Assembly (NCBI GenBank): GCA_029212885.1
Contig: JARGPC010000003.1
Location: 151,854-215,853, forward strand
Source: Coxiellaceae bacterium
Lineage (GTDB): Bacteria > Pseudomonadota > Gammaproteobacteria > Coxiellales > Coxiellaceae
Direction: 5' to 3'
DNA length: 64,000 nt
Part shown: in pieces, positions 7,782-16,560 of the stretch
How positions within the stretch are numbered: the first letter of the stretch is position 1
Layout of the letters: every line of letters begins with the position of its first letter
Position numbers and translations under genes: made by a program
The notes under the pieces: generated by a model
The model's database searches: none
The model's input: only the letters and a program-made list of their open reading frames with translations
What the model was told of the DNA's origin: nothing

Positions 7782-9691
7782 TGGAAGAAACGAGTGAGTT
7801 GCTTGTAGGCTTGCCTCATCAAACTCGGACTCAACCGCGCATACGGCATATGATGCCCATTACGCTTATTAATAACAAAGTCACCACCCGGATAAACGCG
7901 CACAATTCTATCTCCGGATATAACAGCATAATCACCATAACTGCCTGCGATTAAAAACGGCCTACCGCCTGGCTCGAACAATGAACGGCCAATGCTATAA
8001 CTTGCCATTGGGTTACTGCAACGTAACACTTGCTTCATTAATGTCGGCACCAAATCATAATGCGTAGTAAAGTAACGGTAGTTGTTAGGCAGCTTGCCCG
8101 GCCATGAAATAATCATTGGCACATGTAATTGGTATGACGTATAAGCGCTGGCATGACTCCAGTAATTAAGATTTTCATCATCAAATTCTTCACCATGATC
8201 AGCCGTAATAATTACAATTGTATTTTTTAATAAACGTTTGCGCTTAAGCTCTTTGAGAACCCGCCCTACTTCGCCATCAATATAATGCAGCGCATTGTGA
8301 TATCGATTAAGGTATGGTCGCGGGTCGGTATTTTTTGTTAACGAAAACCGTTTACACTCACCAATTGCTGGCCTAAATGGAAATTGATTAGCAGTCGAAC
8401 CACCACCACAATAGTTATGAGCCGTGTCATAAAACAAGAAACCAAAAAATGGTTTTTTACGATCATATTGATTTAAAAATTGATTGAATTTTTGTGTAAT
8501 GGTTTGATCTCGTGAAATTGAGCTATCACCATGCATATGGGTTTTTAAATTGGATACTTTTGAAAACACTGTGCGATCAAATGCAGGAAAACGCAAGGTG
8601 GCACTGGCTAAAACCTCCATTTGATAACCGGCTTTTTCCAGCTGATTAATAAACACTGGACCAATCTGTTGCTGATCCATCGCTGTCCAGTAATTTGGCG
8701 GGATAGCGTAAAACATAGTGAAAATACCTGGCTGAGTGGAATTACCACCGCTCCAGTTATTGGTAAATTTTAAACTGCGATGTGCAAAACGATAAATATT
8801 TGGTGTAATACGCGCTGTCAGCGCATCATAACGCCACGTATCCAACACAATCATCACGATGTTTTTTGGTTTTTTTGGTGGCTTACATACCATTGGGATA
8901 CGAGGATAAGCCAATGGCCGATTCTCTTGTCGCGTTTGCATTTTAATAAAACCTTTATCCGTTTCAACGTGACGCACCGCATCCTCACTGCCTGGCACCA
9001 CCGCAGCAAACAAATCACTATAATAAGGCACATAGCGTGCGGCTTTTAATAACAAACGACTGTTTTCTGCACTTAATCGATAACCTGGCGGCATGGAAAT
9101 GACACATGCCATCAAACCATATGAGTAAACAACAATAATAACCATTGACCAAAACACACGACGACCATGCCTCACACGTCGCTTAAGCTTAATACCCCGC
9201 CACAGCAGGTAAGCAATACCAGTACACAATAACAACAAGCCTACCAATATAAATATAGCTAAACCTACTTCGGTGGCCGACATCGGCAACACCTCAGCAA
9301 ATGCATTTGCTTTAAAAATATCAACTGCAATATGCATGTTGTGGGTATGAAACACTTGGTATGAAATAACATCAATGATTTGTGCGACGTTAATAACCGC
9401 CGCAAGAATCACAGCAACTGTCATTACAATCCAATAGCGCGGCAGAATCGCAACAAAAACTAAAACCACCAAACACAAGGCATAGTTGATGATCAGCGCT
9501 TGTGTAACATACGATGCCAAGATGAATGACCAGGCGAAAATCACGCGACCAACTGAAGCACCATATACCATATGCAGGTTCGGCATTAAATGCAGATAAC
9601 CCATCTGAATGGCAAATGACATCACTGTATTAATTAAGAAGAACCAACCCGTCCATCGAGCCAGTTGCAATCTTAGCGTTGGATGACTCAT
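7778..9691 (-). CDS. yejM: YejM/LapC-type inner-membrane sulfatase-like protein (DUF3413)
   Basis: Five membrane helices in the first 200 residues (DUF3413 region) precede a periplasmic alkaline-phosphatase/sulfatase fold. This is the architecture of E. coli YejM (PbgA/LapC), which senses lipopolysaccharide and controls LpxC turnover through LapB. The fold shows KNIVMIVLDTWRYDAL with the nucleophile-position Thr, and ITADHGEEFDD near the second metal site. E. coli YejM lacks full enzymatic metal ligands; whether this copy is catalytic is unknown. It is slightly longer (637 residues versus 586). The stop codon lies inside the arm of a long hairpin repeat. It is divergent from miaB with a 164-bp gap. 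Confidence 0.88.
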   Translation of the reverse strand: MSHPTLRLQLARWTGWFFLINTVMSFAIQMGYLHLMPNLHMVYGASVGRVIFAWSFILASYVTQALIINYALCLVVLVFVAILPRYWIVMTVAVILAAVINVAQIIDVISYQVFHTHNMHIAVDIFKANAFAEVLPMSATEVGLAIFILVGLLLLCTGIAYLLWRGIKLKRRVRHGRRVFWSMVIIVVYSYGLMACVISMPPGYRLSAENSRLLLKAARYVPYYSDLFAAVVPGSEDAVRHVETDKGFIKMQTRQENRPLAYPRIPMVCKPPKKPKNIVMIVLDTWRYDALTARITPNIYRFAHRSLKFTNNWSGGNSTQPGIFTMFYAIPPNYWTAMDQQQIGPVFINQLEKAGYQMEVLASATLRFPAFDRTVFSKVSNLKTHMHGDSSISRDQTITQKFNQFLNQYDRKKPFFGFLFYDTAHNYCGGGSTANQFPFRPAIGECKRFSLTKNTDPRPYLNRYHNALHYIDGEVGRVLKELKRKRLLKNTIVIITADHGEEFDDENLNYWSHASAYTSYQLHVPMIISWPGKLPNNYRYFTTHYDLVPTLMKQVLRCSNPMASYSIGRSLFEPGGRPFLIAGSYGDYAVISGDRIVRVYPGGDFVINKRNGHHMPYARLSPSLMRQAYKQLTRFFQ

Positions 9692-9808
9692 AAATGCACG
9701 ATACCCCTTCGCTAACCTATTGTTTTATAGCATAAACTTTAAACACTAATTTATCAAGTGATCGGCTATTTTATGCGCAGATTTAGCTGTGCATATTCTG
9801 GATTAGGA

Positions 9809-9827
9809 TATCACAGCGTGATAGAAT
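9809..9827 (+). promoter_or_regulatory. Palindrome over the probable miaB -10 region
   Basis: TATCACAGCGTGATA (9809-9823) is a perfect 6-3-6 palindrome. It overlaps TAGAAT (9822-9827), a plausible -10 element located 28 bases before the miaB ATG. This is the expected position for a repressor site, but the regulator is unknown. Confidence 0.35.
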
Positions 9828-9855
9828 GCGGCGCATATAACAAATGGCTAAATAA

Positions 9856-11199
9856 ATGAAAAAACTCTATATCAGAACCCACGGCTGCCAAATGAACGAG
9901 TACGACTCATCAAAAATGGCAGATGTGTTAATTGAATCTCATGGACTTGAGCTCACAAAAGAAGCTGAAGAAGCCGATGTGCTGCTATTGAACACCTGCT
10001 CTATTCGTGAAAAAGCACAAGAAAAAGTGTTTTCAGAAGTGGGTCGCTGGCGCAAATTAAAACAAAAACGCCCTGATATAGTGATTGGTGTTGGCGGCTG
10101 TGTTGCCTCACAAGAGGGCAAAGCGATTACACAACGTGCGCCGTATGTAGACCTAGTGTTTGGCCCACAAACACTTCACCGCTTACCTGAGATGCTGAAT
10201 GAAGTATTAGCCGGTAAAAAATCAGTAGTTGATACCAGCTTCCCTGAGATCGAAAAATTTGATCGCATGCCCGCTCCGCGTGCCGAAGGCCCAACAGCCT
10301 TTGTTTCAATCATGGAAGGTTGCAGCAAATACTGCAGCTTTTGTGTTGTACCTTACACGCGCGGTGAAGAAATCTCACGCCCGTTCGATGATGTTATAGC
10401 TGAAGTTGTGCAACTAGCCGAACAAGGTGTACGCGAAATAAACTTACTTGGCCAAAACGTCAACGACTACCGCGGCTTAATGCACACCGGCGAAATCGCT
10501 GACCTAGCATTGTTAATTCATTACATTGCCGCCATAGAAAGCATTGCGCGGATTCGTTTTACCACATCACACCCCAACGCCTTCTCAGATAACTTAATTG
10601 AGGCGTATGCTAGCGAACCAAAACTTGCCAACCATTTGCACTTACCCGTACAAAGTGGATCGGATCGCATCCTGGCCGGCATGAAACGTGGCTATACAGC
10701 ATTGCAATATAAGTCGCGCATTCGCAAACTGCGCGAAGTAAGGCCTGACATTAGCTTATCCAGCGACTTTATCATTGGCTTCCCTGGTGAAACTGACGCT
10801 GACTTTGAAGCAACAATGAACCTAATCAATGATATCGGCTTCGATACATCATTTAGCTTTATTTATAGCGCGAGACCAGGCACACCGGCTGCATCATTAC
10901 CTGATGAAATTAGCATGGATACCAAAAAGCAACGCTTAGCTATTTTACAAGATCGTATCTTGCAATACGCAGCACAAATTAGTCGACGCATGGTTGGCAC
11001 CGAACAAGTGGTGTTAGTTACCGGCGTGTCTAAAAAAGACTCCAATGCACTTGCCGCTCGCACTGAGAACAATCGTGTGGTAAATTTTAAAGGTGACCAA
11101 CGGTTAATCGGTCAGATGGTGACTGTAAAGATTACAGAAGCCAAACCTAACTCACTTGGAGGTGAACTTGTCAGCACAGAAGAATCAGTCCCAGCGTAA
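9856..11199 (+). CDS. miaB: tRNA-2-methylthio-N6-dimethylallyladenosine synthase MiaB
   Basis: This radical-SAM methylthiotransferase adds the 2-methylthio group to i6A37 of tRNAs reading UNN codons. The N-terminal UPF0004 domain has the three cysteines of the auxiliary cluster (C11 in [12 protein letters not shown]48 in [12 protein letters not shown]82 in GGCVASQ). The radical-SAM cluster motif is C156-x3-C160-x2-C163 in [21 protein letters not shown] domain occupies the last 65 residues. The 447-residue length matches the family. It heads an operon with phoH, whose start overlaps the miaB 3' end by 32 bases, as in many gammaproteobacteria. Confidence 0.97.
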   Translation: MKKLYIRTHGCQMNEYDSSKMADVLIESHGLELTKEAEEADVLLLNTCSIREKAQEKVFSEVGRWRKLKQKRPDIVIGVGGCVASQEGKAITQRAPYVDLVFGPQTLHRLPEMLNEVLAGKKSVVDTSFPEIEKFDRMPAPRAEGPTAFVSIMEGCSKYCSFCVVPYTRGEEISRPFDDVIAEVVQLAEQGVREINLLGQNVNDYRGLMHTGEIADLALLIHYIAAIESIARIRFTTSHPNAFSDNLIEAYASEPKLANHLHLPVQSGSDRILAGMKRGYTALQYKSRIRKLREVRPDISLSSDFIIGFPGETDADFEATMNLINDIGFDTSFSFIYSARPGTPAASLPDEISMDTKKQRLAILQDRILQYAAQISRRMVGTEQVVLVTGVSKKDSNALAARTENNRVVNFKGDQRLIGQMVTVKITEAKPNSLGGELVSTEESVPA

Positions 11200-12136
11200 A
11201 ATTACCCTATCACCATTGGATAATCGCCGACTCGCAGAACTTTGCGGGCAATTTGATGAGCACTTGCACATCATCGAACATCACCTTGGCGTAGAAATCA
11301 GTAACCGCGGCAATGAATTTCAAATCATTGGCATTCCTACCTCGATAGATAAAGCTTGCGATGTAATAGAACAGGTGTATAACGAAACCGGTAGTAAACA
11401 TGAGCTGACAAAAAACAACATTCAGCTGATTATTAAATCAATTGACTCCAACACTGAGTCGTCTAATGATGCCGACTTAGATGAGTTCAAAATTGAAGCG
11501 GCAAAGTGTACGATTAAAGCGCGAACACCGAACCAGCATCACTACCTGTCCGCCTTGCGCAAGTACGATATTAATTTTGGTATTGGGCCTTCTGGTACGG
11601 GTAAAACATTTTTGGCCGTTGCATCGGCGGTACACGAATTGGAAAACGAACAAGTCAGCCGCATCATATTAGTGCGCCCTGCTGTTGAAGCTGGTGAAAA
11701 GCTAGGCTTCTTGCCCGGCGATTTAGCTCAAAAAGTCGATCCTTATTTACGACCACTATATGATGCCTTGGTCGAAATGCTCGGTGGCGCTAATGTCGGC
11801 CGATTAATTGAAAAAAATGTGATTGAAATTGCACCGCTAGCTTATATGCGTGGTCGAACATTGAATGACTCATTTATTATCTTGGATGAAAGCCAAAATA
11901 CCACTCAAGAACAAATGAAGATGTTCTTAACACGGATTGGTTTTGGCTCAAAGGCTGTGATTACCGGCGATATCACACAAGTTGATTTACCGAAATCCAC
12001 CGCCTCTGGCTTACGTCATGCGATCACTGTGCTACAAAAAGTGCCTGAGATTAAGTTCACTTTTTTTAAAGCGGATGACGTCGTGCGACATACTTTGGTG
12101 CAAAAAATTATTCGCGCCTACGAACAGCACGAATAA
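11168..12136 (+). CDS. ybeZ: PhoH-like ATPase (YbeZ family)
   Basis: This is a cytosolic P-loop NTPase linked to RNA metabolism and usually encoded with miaB and ybeY. It has Walker A GPSGTGKT in [16 protein letters not shown], Walker [12 protein letters not shown], and an N-terminal KH-like region. I choose TTG 11168 as the start because GGAGG (11158-11162) lies exactly 5 bases upstream. An earlier in-frame TTG at 11156 would precede that site. This gives 322 residues. Translation is probably coupled to miaB through the overlap. The usual next gene, ybeY, is not here but 11 kb away at 23016. Confidence 0.94.
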   Translation: MSAQKNQSQRKITLSPLDNRRLAELCGQFDEHLHIIEHHLGVEISNRGNEFQIIGIPTSIDKACDVIEQVYNETGSKHELTKNNIQLIIKSIDSNTESSNDADLDEFKIEAAKCTIKARTPNQHHYLSALRKYDINFGIGPSGTGKTFLAVASAVHELENEQVSRIILVRPAVEAGEKLGFLPGDLAQKVDPYLRPLYDALVEMLGGANVGRLIEKNVIEIAPLAYMRGRTLNDSFIILDESQNTTQEQMKMFLTRIGFGSKAVITGDITQVDLPKSTASGLRHAITVLQKVPEIKFTFFKADDVVRHTLVQKIIRAYEQHE

Positions 12137-12152
12137 TATATCACCCCACATA

Positions 12153-12199
12153 GCTGGTTCGACCATATTTCGATAGGCCAAACCGTGAAACGAACCAGC
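12153..12199. repeat. Inverted repeat downstream of phoH
   Basis: GCTGGTTCG (12153-12161) and CGAACCAGC (12191-12199) form a perfect 9-bp stem around a 29-nt loop, 17 bases after the phoH stop. No T-run follows, so it is at best a weak or Rho-assisted transcript end. Confidence 0.4.
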
Positions 12200-12323
12200 C
12201 ATATTACCCGTTAATGTTGTACCATAAGCACTCTCATCACAGAACCACAGTGAGTTACTGTAAGATAAGGTACTAAAAGTGTTATTAGGTAGTATTTTTT
12301 GAATGAAGTGAAGTTTTGTGTGG

Positions 12324-12731
12324 TCAACCCCATCTGTTTCTTCGGTGGCGCCTCATAGGCGGGGATAGCGGCATCCGCCATCGGGCTTCAGCTGGAGGCG
12401 TGGAGAATAACGTTACCGAGGGGGCCATTCTGTTTAACCACCTAGGGGGCAATAGTCTTCGTCTGGTTATAGTGCTTGAGTAGAGCGTCTCTGCCTCATT
12501 GACAACCTTATCGATTAATAGATGCTGCTGCTCTGTAAAATCATAATGAGTGGCTACTTGTAGCTCTGTTAATTTGATTTTAAATTCAGCATCCAGGTCT
12601 GTGAAATCATCGCCAATCAGATCACGCAACTGATCGATTATAATACATAAATTGGGTGAGACTCTTTGAGTTTGACTAAGGCTTGCATCCAGTTCATGGA
12701 CGGATTCACGTAAATCGTATTTATTTGGCAT
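12324..12731 (-). CDS. Hypothetical protein, helical N-terminus and basic tail
   Basis: No family is recognised. The N-terminal 85 residues are polar and look helical (SVHELDASLSQTQR, TDLDAEFKIKLTELQ). The last 45 residues are a compositionally different Arg/Pro-rich tail (RRRLLPPRWLNRM, PPMRRHRRNRWG), encoded by a noticeably more GC-rich stretch (12324-12470). The start is ATG 12731, which has GGGAGG 9 bases upstream; the in-frame TTG at 12755 would overlap that site. The compositional break suggests that the original C-terminus may have been replaced or frameshifted. Confidence 0.55.
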   Translation of the reverse strand: MPNKYDLRESVHELDASLSQTQRVSPNLCIIIDQLRDLIGDDFTDLDAEFKIKLTELQVATHYDFTEQQHLLIDKVVNEAETLYSSTITRRRLLPPRWLNRMAPSVTLFSTPPAEARWRMPLSPPMRRHRRNRWG

Positions 12732-12854
12732 GATGCTAACCTCCCTGTTTAGCAACTACCTTTAACTGTTACATAAAAATGATACAGATGGAAAGTTTTT
12801 GAGCCAAAACGGTGTACATTACCTACCCATTCTCAATGTCTTATACGGCACTGA

Positions 12855-13136
12855 TTACGGCGCAGGTTTAGGTTTACCCGCAAAATCAACACCGATTTGA
12901 TTTGTTTTAACATTGACCCTGTCAGTAGGTTTAACCCGCTGTGTGTTTTGCATTGTAGCTGGAGGTGTACCAACAGGTTTAGTCACTATCTTGTTTTGTG
13001 CATTTTTACCAGCAAATTCAATAGGAATAGATTTAGCGCCGACATTGGTCTTGCCATACGGCTGACCGCTCAGCGCCAAGCCAACAACAGGTATACTCAG
13101 ACACGACATTACCGCTAACATTTTAATTATACGCAT
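12855..13136 (-). CDS. Small exported protein with two (E/D)FAGK motifs
   Basis: This is a 93-residue protein with a signal peptide (IIKMLAVMSCLSIPVVGLAL, cleavage probably after A or S). The mature part is basic, Pro/Thr-rich and without predicted structure. It contains two related motifs, SIPIEFAGKNAQNK and QIGVDFAGKPKPAP. The start at ATG 13136 has GAGAG upstream; upstream in-frame GTG codons are less likely. It follows the serine hydrolase gene on the same strand, separated by a hairpin (13146-13179). The function is unknown; the location is probably periplasmic. Confidence 0.6.
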   Translation of the reverse strand: MRIIKMLAVMSCLSIPVVGLALSGQPYGKTNVGAKSIPIEFAGKNAQNKIVTKPVGTPPATMQNTQRVKPTDRVNVKTNQIGVDFAGKPKPAP

Positions 13137-13145
13137 TTGCACTCT

Positions 13146-13179
13146 CACTATAATTGGTTTTATAGCGCTAATTATAGTG
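13146..13179 (-). promoter_or_regulatory. Hairpin between the serine hydrolase and the small exported protein
   Basis: CACTATAATT (13146-13155) and AATTATAGTG (13170-13179) form a perfect 10-bp stem with a 14-nt loop. On the minus-strand transcript one arm contains the hydrolase stop codon (13172-13174). The other lies just before the ribosome binding site of the next gene, so it may protect the upstream transcript or modulate the downstream gene. Confidence 0.4.
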
Positions 13180-14530
13180 CAGAATCACTACTAGGGCTTA
13201 CTTTTGAGGCTAATAATTGCTGCAAAACTTGCTTACCAAGCGCTGCGAAGTTAACAGGGTTTTTGCGCAAACTGCCAATCCCCGCAGTATAAACAATAAT
13301 GGTTTGATATTTAGGCACATACATATAAACCGCGGTATGACCATAGGTAGTTCCTTGATACATCCAGATCGGACCATATTGCTGCGAAGGTTGCATCATC
13401 AAGCCTAAACCATATCCCGGTGTATTTGTTTGCATCGCTTGTTGTATCGTCATTGGCTGCCCTGTCTTCATCGACACTAAACTTTTCATTTGTGCCAACT
13501 CTTTTGGCGCCAAGATTTTACCATTAAATAAATCCAACACCCATTGCGCCACCGCTTTCGGAGTAGCAATAATACCCCCCGCTGCTTGCGCTATTGATAA
13601 ATTATAATTGGTCGTATCAACGTTATAAAAATAATTATAGCCATGCGCCATGCGCACCAATGTCGATTGCGGCACATCACCCGTATAAAAGTAAGTGTCT
13701 TTTAAATCAAAAGGCTCAACAATGTGATGATTAAATAAGGTGGCCAAGTCCCAATCTTTGTTATAGATTCTTTTATTCAATATTTGAATCAACTCACCGG
13801 CAAGCACATAAGACGTATTGGAGTAGTGGTAGCCAGCTCCCGGCTTGAAGTGTGTGTTAGGGTCCCGCTTATAAGACATATCTATAATCTCTTCAGATGT
13901 CCACACACGATGCGAATACTTAAACACCATCTTCATAAATGCATCGGTATTAGCGTCACTCACCATACCACTGGTCATATTCAATAATTGCTTAACGCTA
14001 ATATCACCCCAATCTGGATATTGAGGAAACCACTGCCCTATTTTTTGATTGATATCAAATTCAATTGGAAACTTCTTAGCCTTATTATGCGTTGCCATTT
14101 CAAGTTGCAACATCATCGCTGCAAAATAGGATTTAGTGATGCTACCTATTTCCCATAAGTTATTCTGTGTAAGCTGTTGCGGAATGCCCTTTCTGATTGT
14201 GCCACTAAATAAATAACACAACGGTTGGTTATCTTTCGTCTGGCTGACATATAAACTCATGTCATTAATCATATGTTTTTTTGAGCTGTTATTCTTACGA
14301 AACTGATGCAGCGTAACCTGTAAATTAGCACAGACCTTTGACATATTAACCGCAGAAGGCTTAACAGCCACTTTTTGCTTTGCTGATGTGGCGTGCTTTT
14401 TGTGTCTTTCATGCCTTTCATGTTTTACATGTTTTTCTTGTTGTGCATAAATGAGCGGCACTGGTGCCAAAAAAAACACAGCTGATAATAATGCAAATGT
14501 AGTCTTATTAAATAACATAGCAACTATCAT
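13172..14530 (-). CDS. Exported serine hydrolase, class C beta-lactamase/esterase family
   Basis: A signal peptide (about residues 5-30) is followed by an unusual Lys/His-rich stretch (EKHVKHERHERHKKH, 32-46). The fold is the penicillin-binding-protein/AmpC-like one: nucleophile motif SITK at 130-133, YSN at 236-238 as the second catalytic motif, and HTA near 395 in the place of the KTG box. These fit the broad family of periplasmic D,D-peptidases and esterases (PF00144) rather than a dedicated beta-lactamase. The His/Lys linker could bind metal or surface polymers; that is a guess. The start is uncertain, at ATG 14530 or 14518, because neither has a strong ribosome binding site. Confidence 0.82.
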   Translation of the reverse strand: MIVAMLFNKTTFALLSAVFFLAPVPLIYAQQEKHVKHERHERHKKHATSAKQKVAVKPSAVNMSKVCANLQVTLHQFRKNNSSKKHMINDMSLYVSQTKDNQPLCYLFSGTIRKGIPQQLTQNNLWEIGSITKSYFAAMMLQLEMATHNKAKKFPIEFDINQKIGQWFPQYPDWGDISVKQLLNMTSGMVSDANTDAFMKMVFKYSHRVWTSEEIIDMSYKRDPNTHFKPGAGYHYSNTSYVLAGELIQILNKRIYNKDWDLATLFNHHIVEPFDLKDTYFYTGDVPQSTLVRMAHGYNYFYNVDTTNYNLSIAQAAGGIIATPKAVAQWVLDLFNGKILAPKELAQMKSLVSMKTGQPMTIQQAMQTNTPGYGLGLMMQPSQQYGPIWMYQGTTYGHTAVYMYVPKYQTIIVYTAGIGSLRKNPVNFAALGKQVLQQLLASKVSPSSDSAL

Positions 14531-14608
14531 GACAGTATTGACTTAACAAAACAATCCATCAAACTGTATAATCATACCAGCACTATCCACCAATATTAAG
14601 GAAGCTTA

Positions 14609-14899
14609 GTGAACAAAGTAATTGCCGGGGTTTTGTTTATATTATTTCCAGCCTTAGCTGCAGCCAATCAGCCGCTTTATAATTGCGCCTGTATTGGCTG
14701 GTCAAAAGATCACAAATATTATGACTGCAGAGACGTAAACAACAATAAAAGTGATTATAAACGCGGAACACACTTTGCTAAACTTAGCTATAAGCAAGTT
14801 GAGAAATGGGTACAAAAAGATCGGCTTGCCAAATATATCCATAAAGGCCCAGTATACGAACCCAATACAGGCTGGTATTGTCAAGAGGTGAAAAAATGA
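14609..14899 (+). CDS. Small secreted Cys-containing protein
   Basis: This is a 96-residue protein with a clear signal peptide (NKVIAGVLFILFPALAAA). The mature protein of about 75 residues has four cysteines (NCACIGW, YDCRD, WYCQE), consistent with disulfides in the periplasm or outside the cell. The start is GTG 14609, preceded by AAGGAAGC. The stop overlaps the ATG of the next gene (ATGA), so the two are translationally coupled. No family is recognised. Confidence 0.7.
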   Translation: MNKVIAGVLFILFPALAAANQPLYNCACIGWSKDHKYYDCRDVNNNKSDYKRGTHFAKLSYKQVEKWVQKDRLAKYIHKGPVYEPNTGWYCQEVKK

Positions 14900-15258
14900 A
14901 AAAAAATAAACAACAACCTAAAATTACTTGCCATGTTAAATTGATCGCAAAACCTGGCATGGTAAAAAAGTTGCTCGAACAATTACAGCATACCGGTGAA
15001 GCAACTCGCGAACAAGACAACTGCGAATACCATGAAATCTTACAAGGTCTCGACAACCCCAATGAAATTACCATTATTGAAAAATTTTCTGATCACGATG
15101 CCTTTGTAGAACATACCAATAATTCTGTTATACAGCATTTTGTGTTAACAGAAAAAGACAACTTAGTCGATTCAATGCATAGCCAGTTATTTATTACCCG
15201 CATGGATGACCAAGGCACCACTAGCGATGTCGATGCGTCAGATGTTTCATGGAAGTAA
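14896..15258 (+). CDS. ABM-domain (antibiotic biosynthesis monooxygenase-like) protein
   Basis: Residues 12-105 fit the ABM ferredoxin-like fold: KITCHVKLIAKPGMVKKLLE, then TREQDNCEYHEILQGLDNP and ITIIEKFSDHDAFVEHTNN, the usual strand-helix-strand pattern of small dimeric monooxygenase/quinone-related proteins. The start is ATG 14896, with AGAGGTG upstream inside the preceding gene; earlier in-frame TTG at 14878 is less likely. A polar tail (residues 105-120) extends beyond the domain. The coupling to a secreted Cys-containing protein is unusual and does not suggest a pathway. A second ABM gene lies at 17307-17642. Confidence 0.75.
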   Translation: MKKNKQQPKITCHVKLIAKPGMVKKLLEQLQHTGEATREQDNCEYHEILQGLDNPNEITIIEKFSDHDAFVEHTNNSVIQHFVLTEKDNLVDSMHSQLFITRMDDQGTTSDVDASDVSWK

Positions 15259-15259
15259 A

Positions 15260-15826
15260 TCACCCATAAAGCTGTTTTAAGCGCTTATCGCGTCCACAGT
15301 TCCAGCGGTAAAATTTATAACGCACCGGGTTCTTTTTATAATATTCTTGATGATATTTCTCAGCTGGGTAGAAACGGGTCGAAGCTGTAATTTCGGTATA
15401 AACCGCTTTAAATCTCTTCTTAATAGAAATCAGTGATTGCTCAGCTAATTGCTTTTGCTGAGGATTTAAATAGAATATCGCCGATCGGTATTGCGCGCCA
15501 TGATCACAAAATTGCGCATCTTTAGCTGTCGGATCAATGTTTTTCCAAAAGTACGCAAGCAACTGTTGATACGTGACCTTACTTGGGTTGTAGATAACCT
15601 TTAGTGCTTCAGCATAATGTGTCTGCCCAGCGGAAACTGTTTCATAAGTTGGATTAGACTTAGTACCACCATCATAACCTGACTCTGTTTCAACCACACC
15701 TGGCACTTTATCAAAATCTGCCTCCATGCACCAAAAGCAACCACCGGCAAAAATGGCTGTTTGATTTTTTGCCACTGCATATACACAAAACAAACTCAAT
15801 ACGGCAGTTAATACTAATCGCTTCAC
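15260..15826 (-). CDS. msrA: Periplasmic peptide-methionine (S)-S-oxide reductase MsrA
   Basis: This enzyme repairs the S-epimer of methionine sulfoxide in proteins. The catalytic motif is GGCFWC with Cys30 as nucleophile and Cys33 in the FW-C pair. ESGYDGG, TYETVSAGQTHYAEA and EYYKKNPVRYKFYRWNCGRD are family signatures, and the last contains a probable resolving Cys. A signal peptide (KRLVLTAVLSLFCVYAVA) places it in the periplasm, unlike the cytosolic E. coli MsrA. Its partner for the R-epimer, msrB, is at 34832 and lacks a signal peptide. It is convergent with the ABM gene with a 1-base gap. Confidence 0.95.
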   Translation of the reverse strand: MKRLVLTAVLSLFCVYAVAKNQTAIFAGGCFWCMEADFDKVPGVVETESGYDGGTKSNPTYETVSAGQTHYAEALKVIYNPSKVTYQQLLAYFWKNIDPTAKDAQFCDHGAQYRSAIFYLNPQQKQLAEQSLISIKKRFKAVYTEITASTRFYPAEKYHQEYYKKNPVRYKFYRWNCGRDKRLKQLYG

Positions 15827-15910
15827 GGCAAGCCCCTTACTTTAAGTAGATAAATTAGTCTATCGCAATGCAACCTAAACCGCCATCCGAGATGAACTTA
15901 CACTGCCATA

Positions 15911-15938
15911 TTGATTTCGTAAAAAAATCAGTTAATAT
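15911..15938 (+). promoter_or_regulatory. Probable sigma-70 promoter of the cyclin-like gene
   Basis: TTGATT (15911-15916) and TAATAT (15933-15938) are separated by 16 bp. Transcription would begin near 15945. That leaves a 5-base leader to ATG 15950 or a 35-base leader to ATG 15980. Confidence 0.5.
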
Positions 15939-15979
15939 GCATACCGAGCATGTGTGGCAATCTACAAATAAGAACTATC

Positions 15980-16528
15980 ATGCCTATTGAATTACTAGAA
16001 CACGAAAAAGAGCTAACCAAAACTATAACCCCCAAATTAATGGCCACTCTTCTTTTATCAATAATTGAAGACAACAAAGAAATAGCTAAGAGGCTCACCA
16101 AAAAACCAAAGAGAACACACTTTGATGCCCCAACCATACCCACTATGTGTATATTCTGCTATATAACTCGCATACATAAGTACGGAGTTGGTAACAAACT
16201 TAACTCAGCCTATAGCTTAATCATCATGTTAATATATCTGGATCGACATATTGCAATGAATAAAACGCTGATAACACATCATAACGCACATCACTTAATA
16301 GCCACTGCTTTTTTATTGGCACAAAAACAATATTTTGACGATATTTACGATAATAAATATTATGCAGGTCTCTTTGGCATACCACTTAGAAAATTAAATT
16401 CATTAGAGATTCAATTTCTGTATGAAATAAGTTTTTCATTACATGTTCGGGAAAGAATATTTAAAAAGTACAAAGAAGAATTATTTAAAAGACATCAAAC
16501 CAATGAGATGTCTTTTTCTTTAAAATAA
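15980..16528 (+). CDS. Eukaryote-like cyclin (PHO80 / U- or P-type cyclin fold)
   Basis: The 182-residue protein follows the single-cyclin-box PHO80-like family almost end to end. It has an N-terminal helix before the box, then FDAPTIPTMCIFCYITRIHK (compare the family pattern FHsraaPsIsI..Yl.RI.KY) and LIYLDR at about 84-89. Next come HHLIATAFLLAQKQYFDDIY and DNKYYAGLFGIPLRKLNSLE (family DD.yYNN.yYAkvGGi...ELN.LE), then FLYEISFSLHVRERIFKKY. In eukaryotes these proteins bind and activate cyclin-dependent kinases such as Pho85. No kinase gene is nearby. The start is ATG 15980, chosen because AAGAA precedes it and a promoter ends at 15938; ATG 15950 is the alternative. The family recognition is by eye but consistent over the full length. 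A host-directed role is inference. Confidence 0.8.
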   Translation: MPIELLEHEKELTKTITPKLMATLLLSIIEDNKEIAKRLTKKPKRTHFDAPTIPTMCIFCYITRIHKYGVGNKLNSAYSLIIMLIYLDRHIAMNKTLITHHNAHHLIATAFLLAQKQYFDDIYDNKYYAGLFGIPLRKLNSLEIQFLYEISFSLHVRERIFKKYKEELFKRHQTNEMSFSLK

Positions 16529-16560
16529 GAGAAGAATCAGATAACGTTAGAACTAACAGC

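Noticed and set aside
13172..14530. Acquired beta-lactamase resistance gene
   Set aside because: Motifs SITK, YSN and HTA fit the broad serine-hydrolase family, and the Lys/His-rich linker is not seen in AmpC enzymes.
15950..15979. Ten extra residues on the cyclin-like protein
   Set aside because: ATG 15950 has no ribosome binding site and sits 5 bases after the expected transcription start; not excluded if leaderless.
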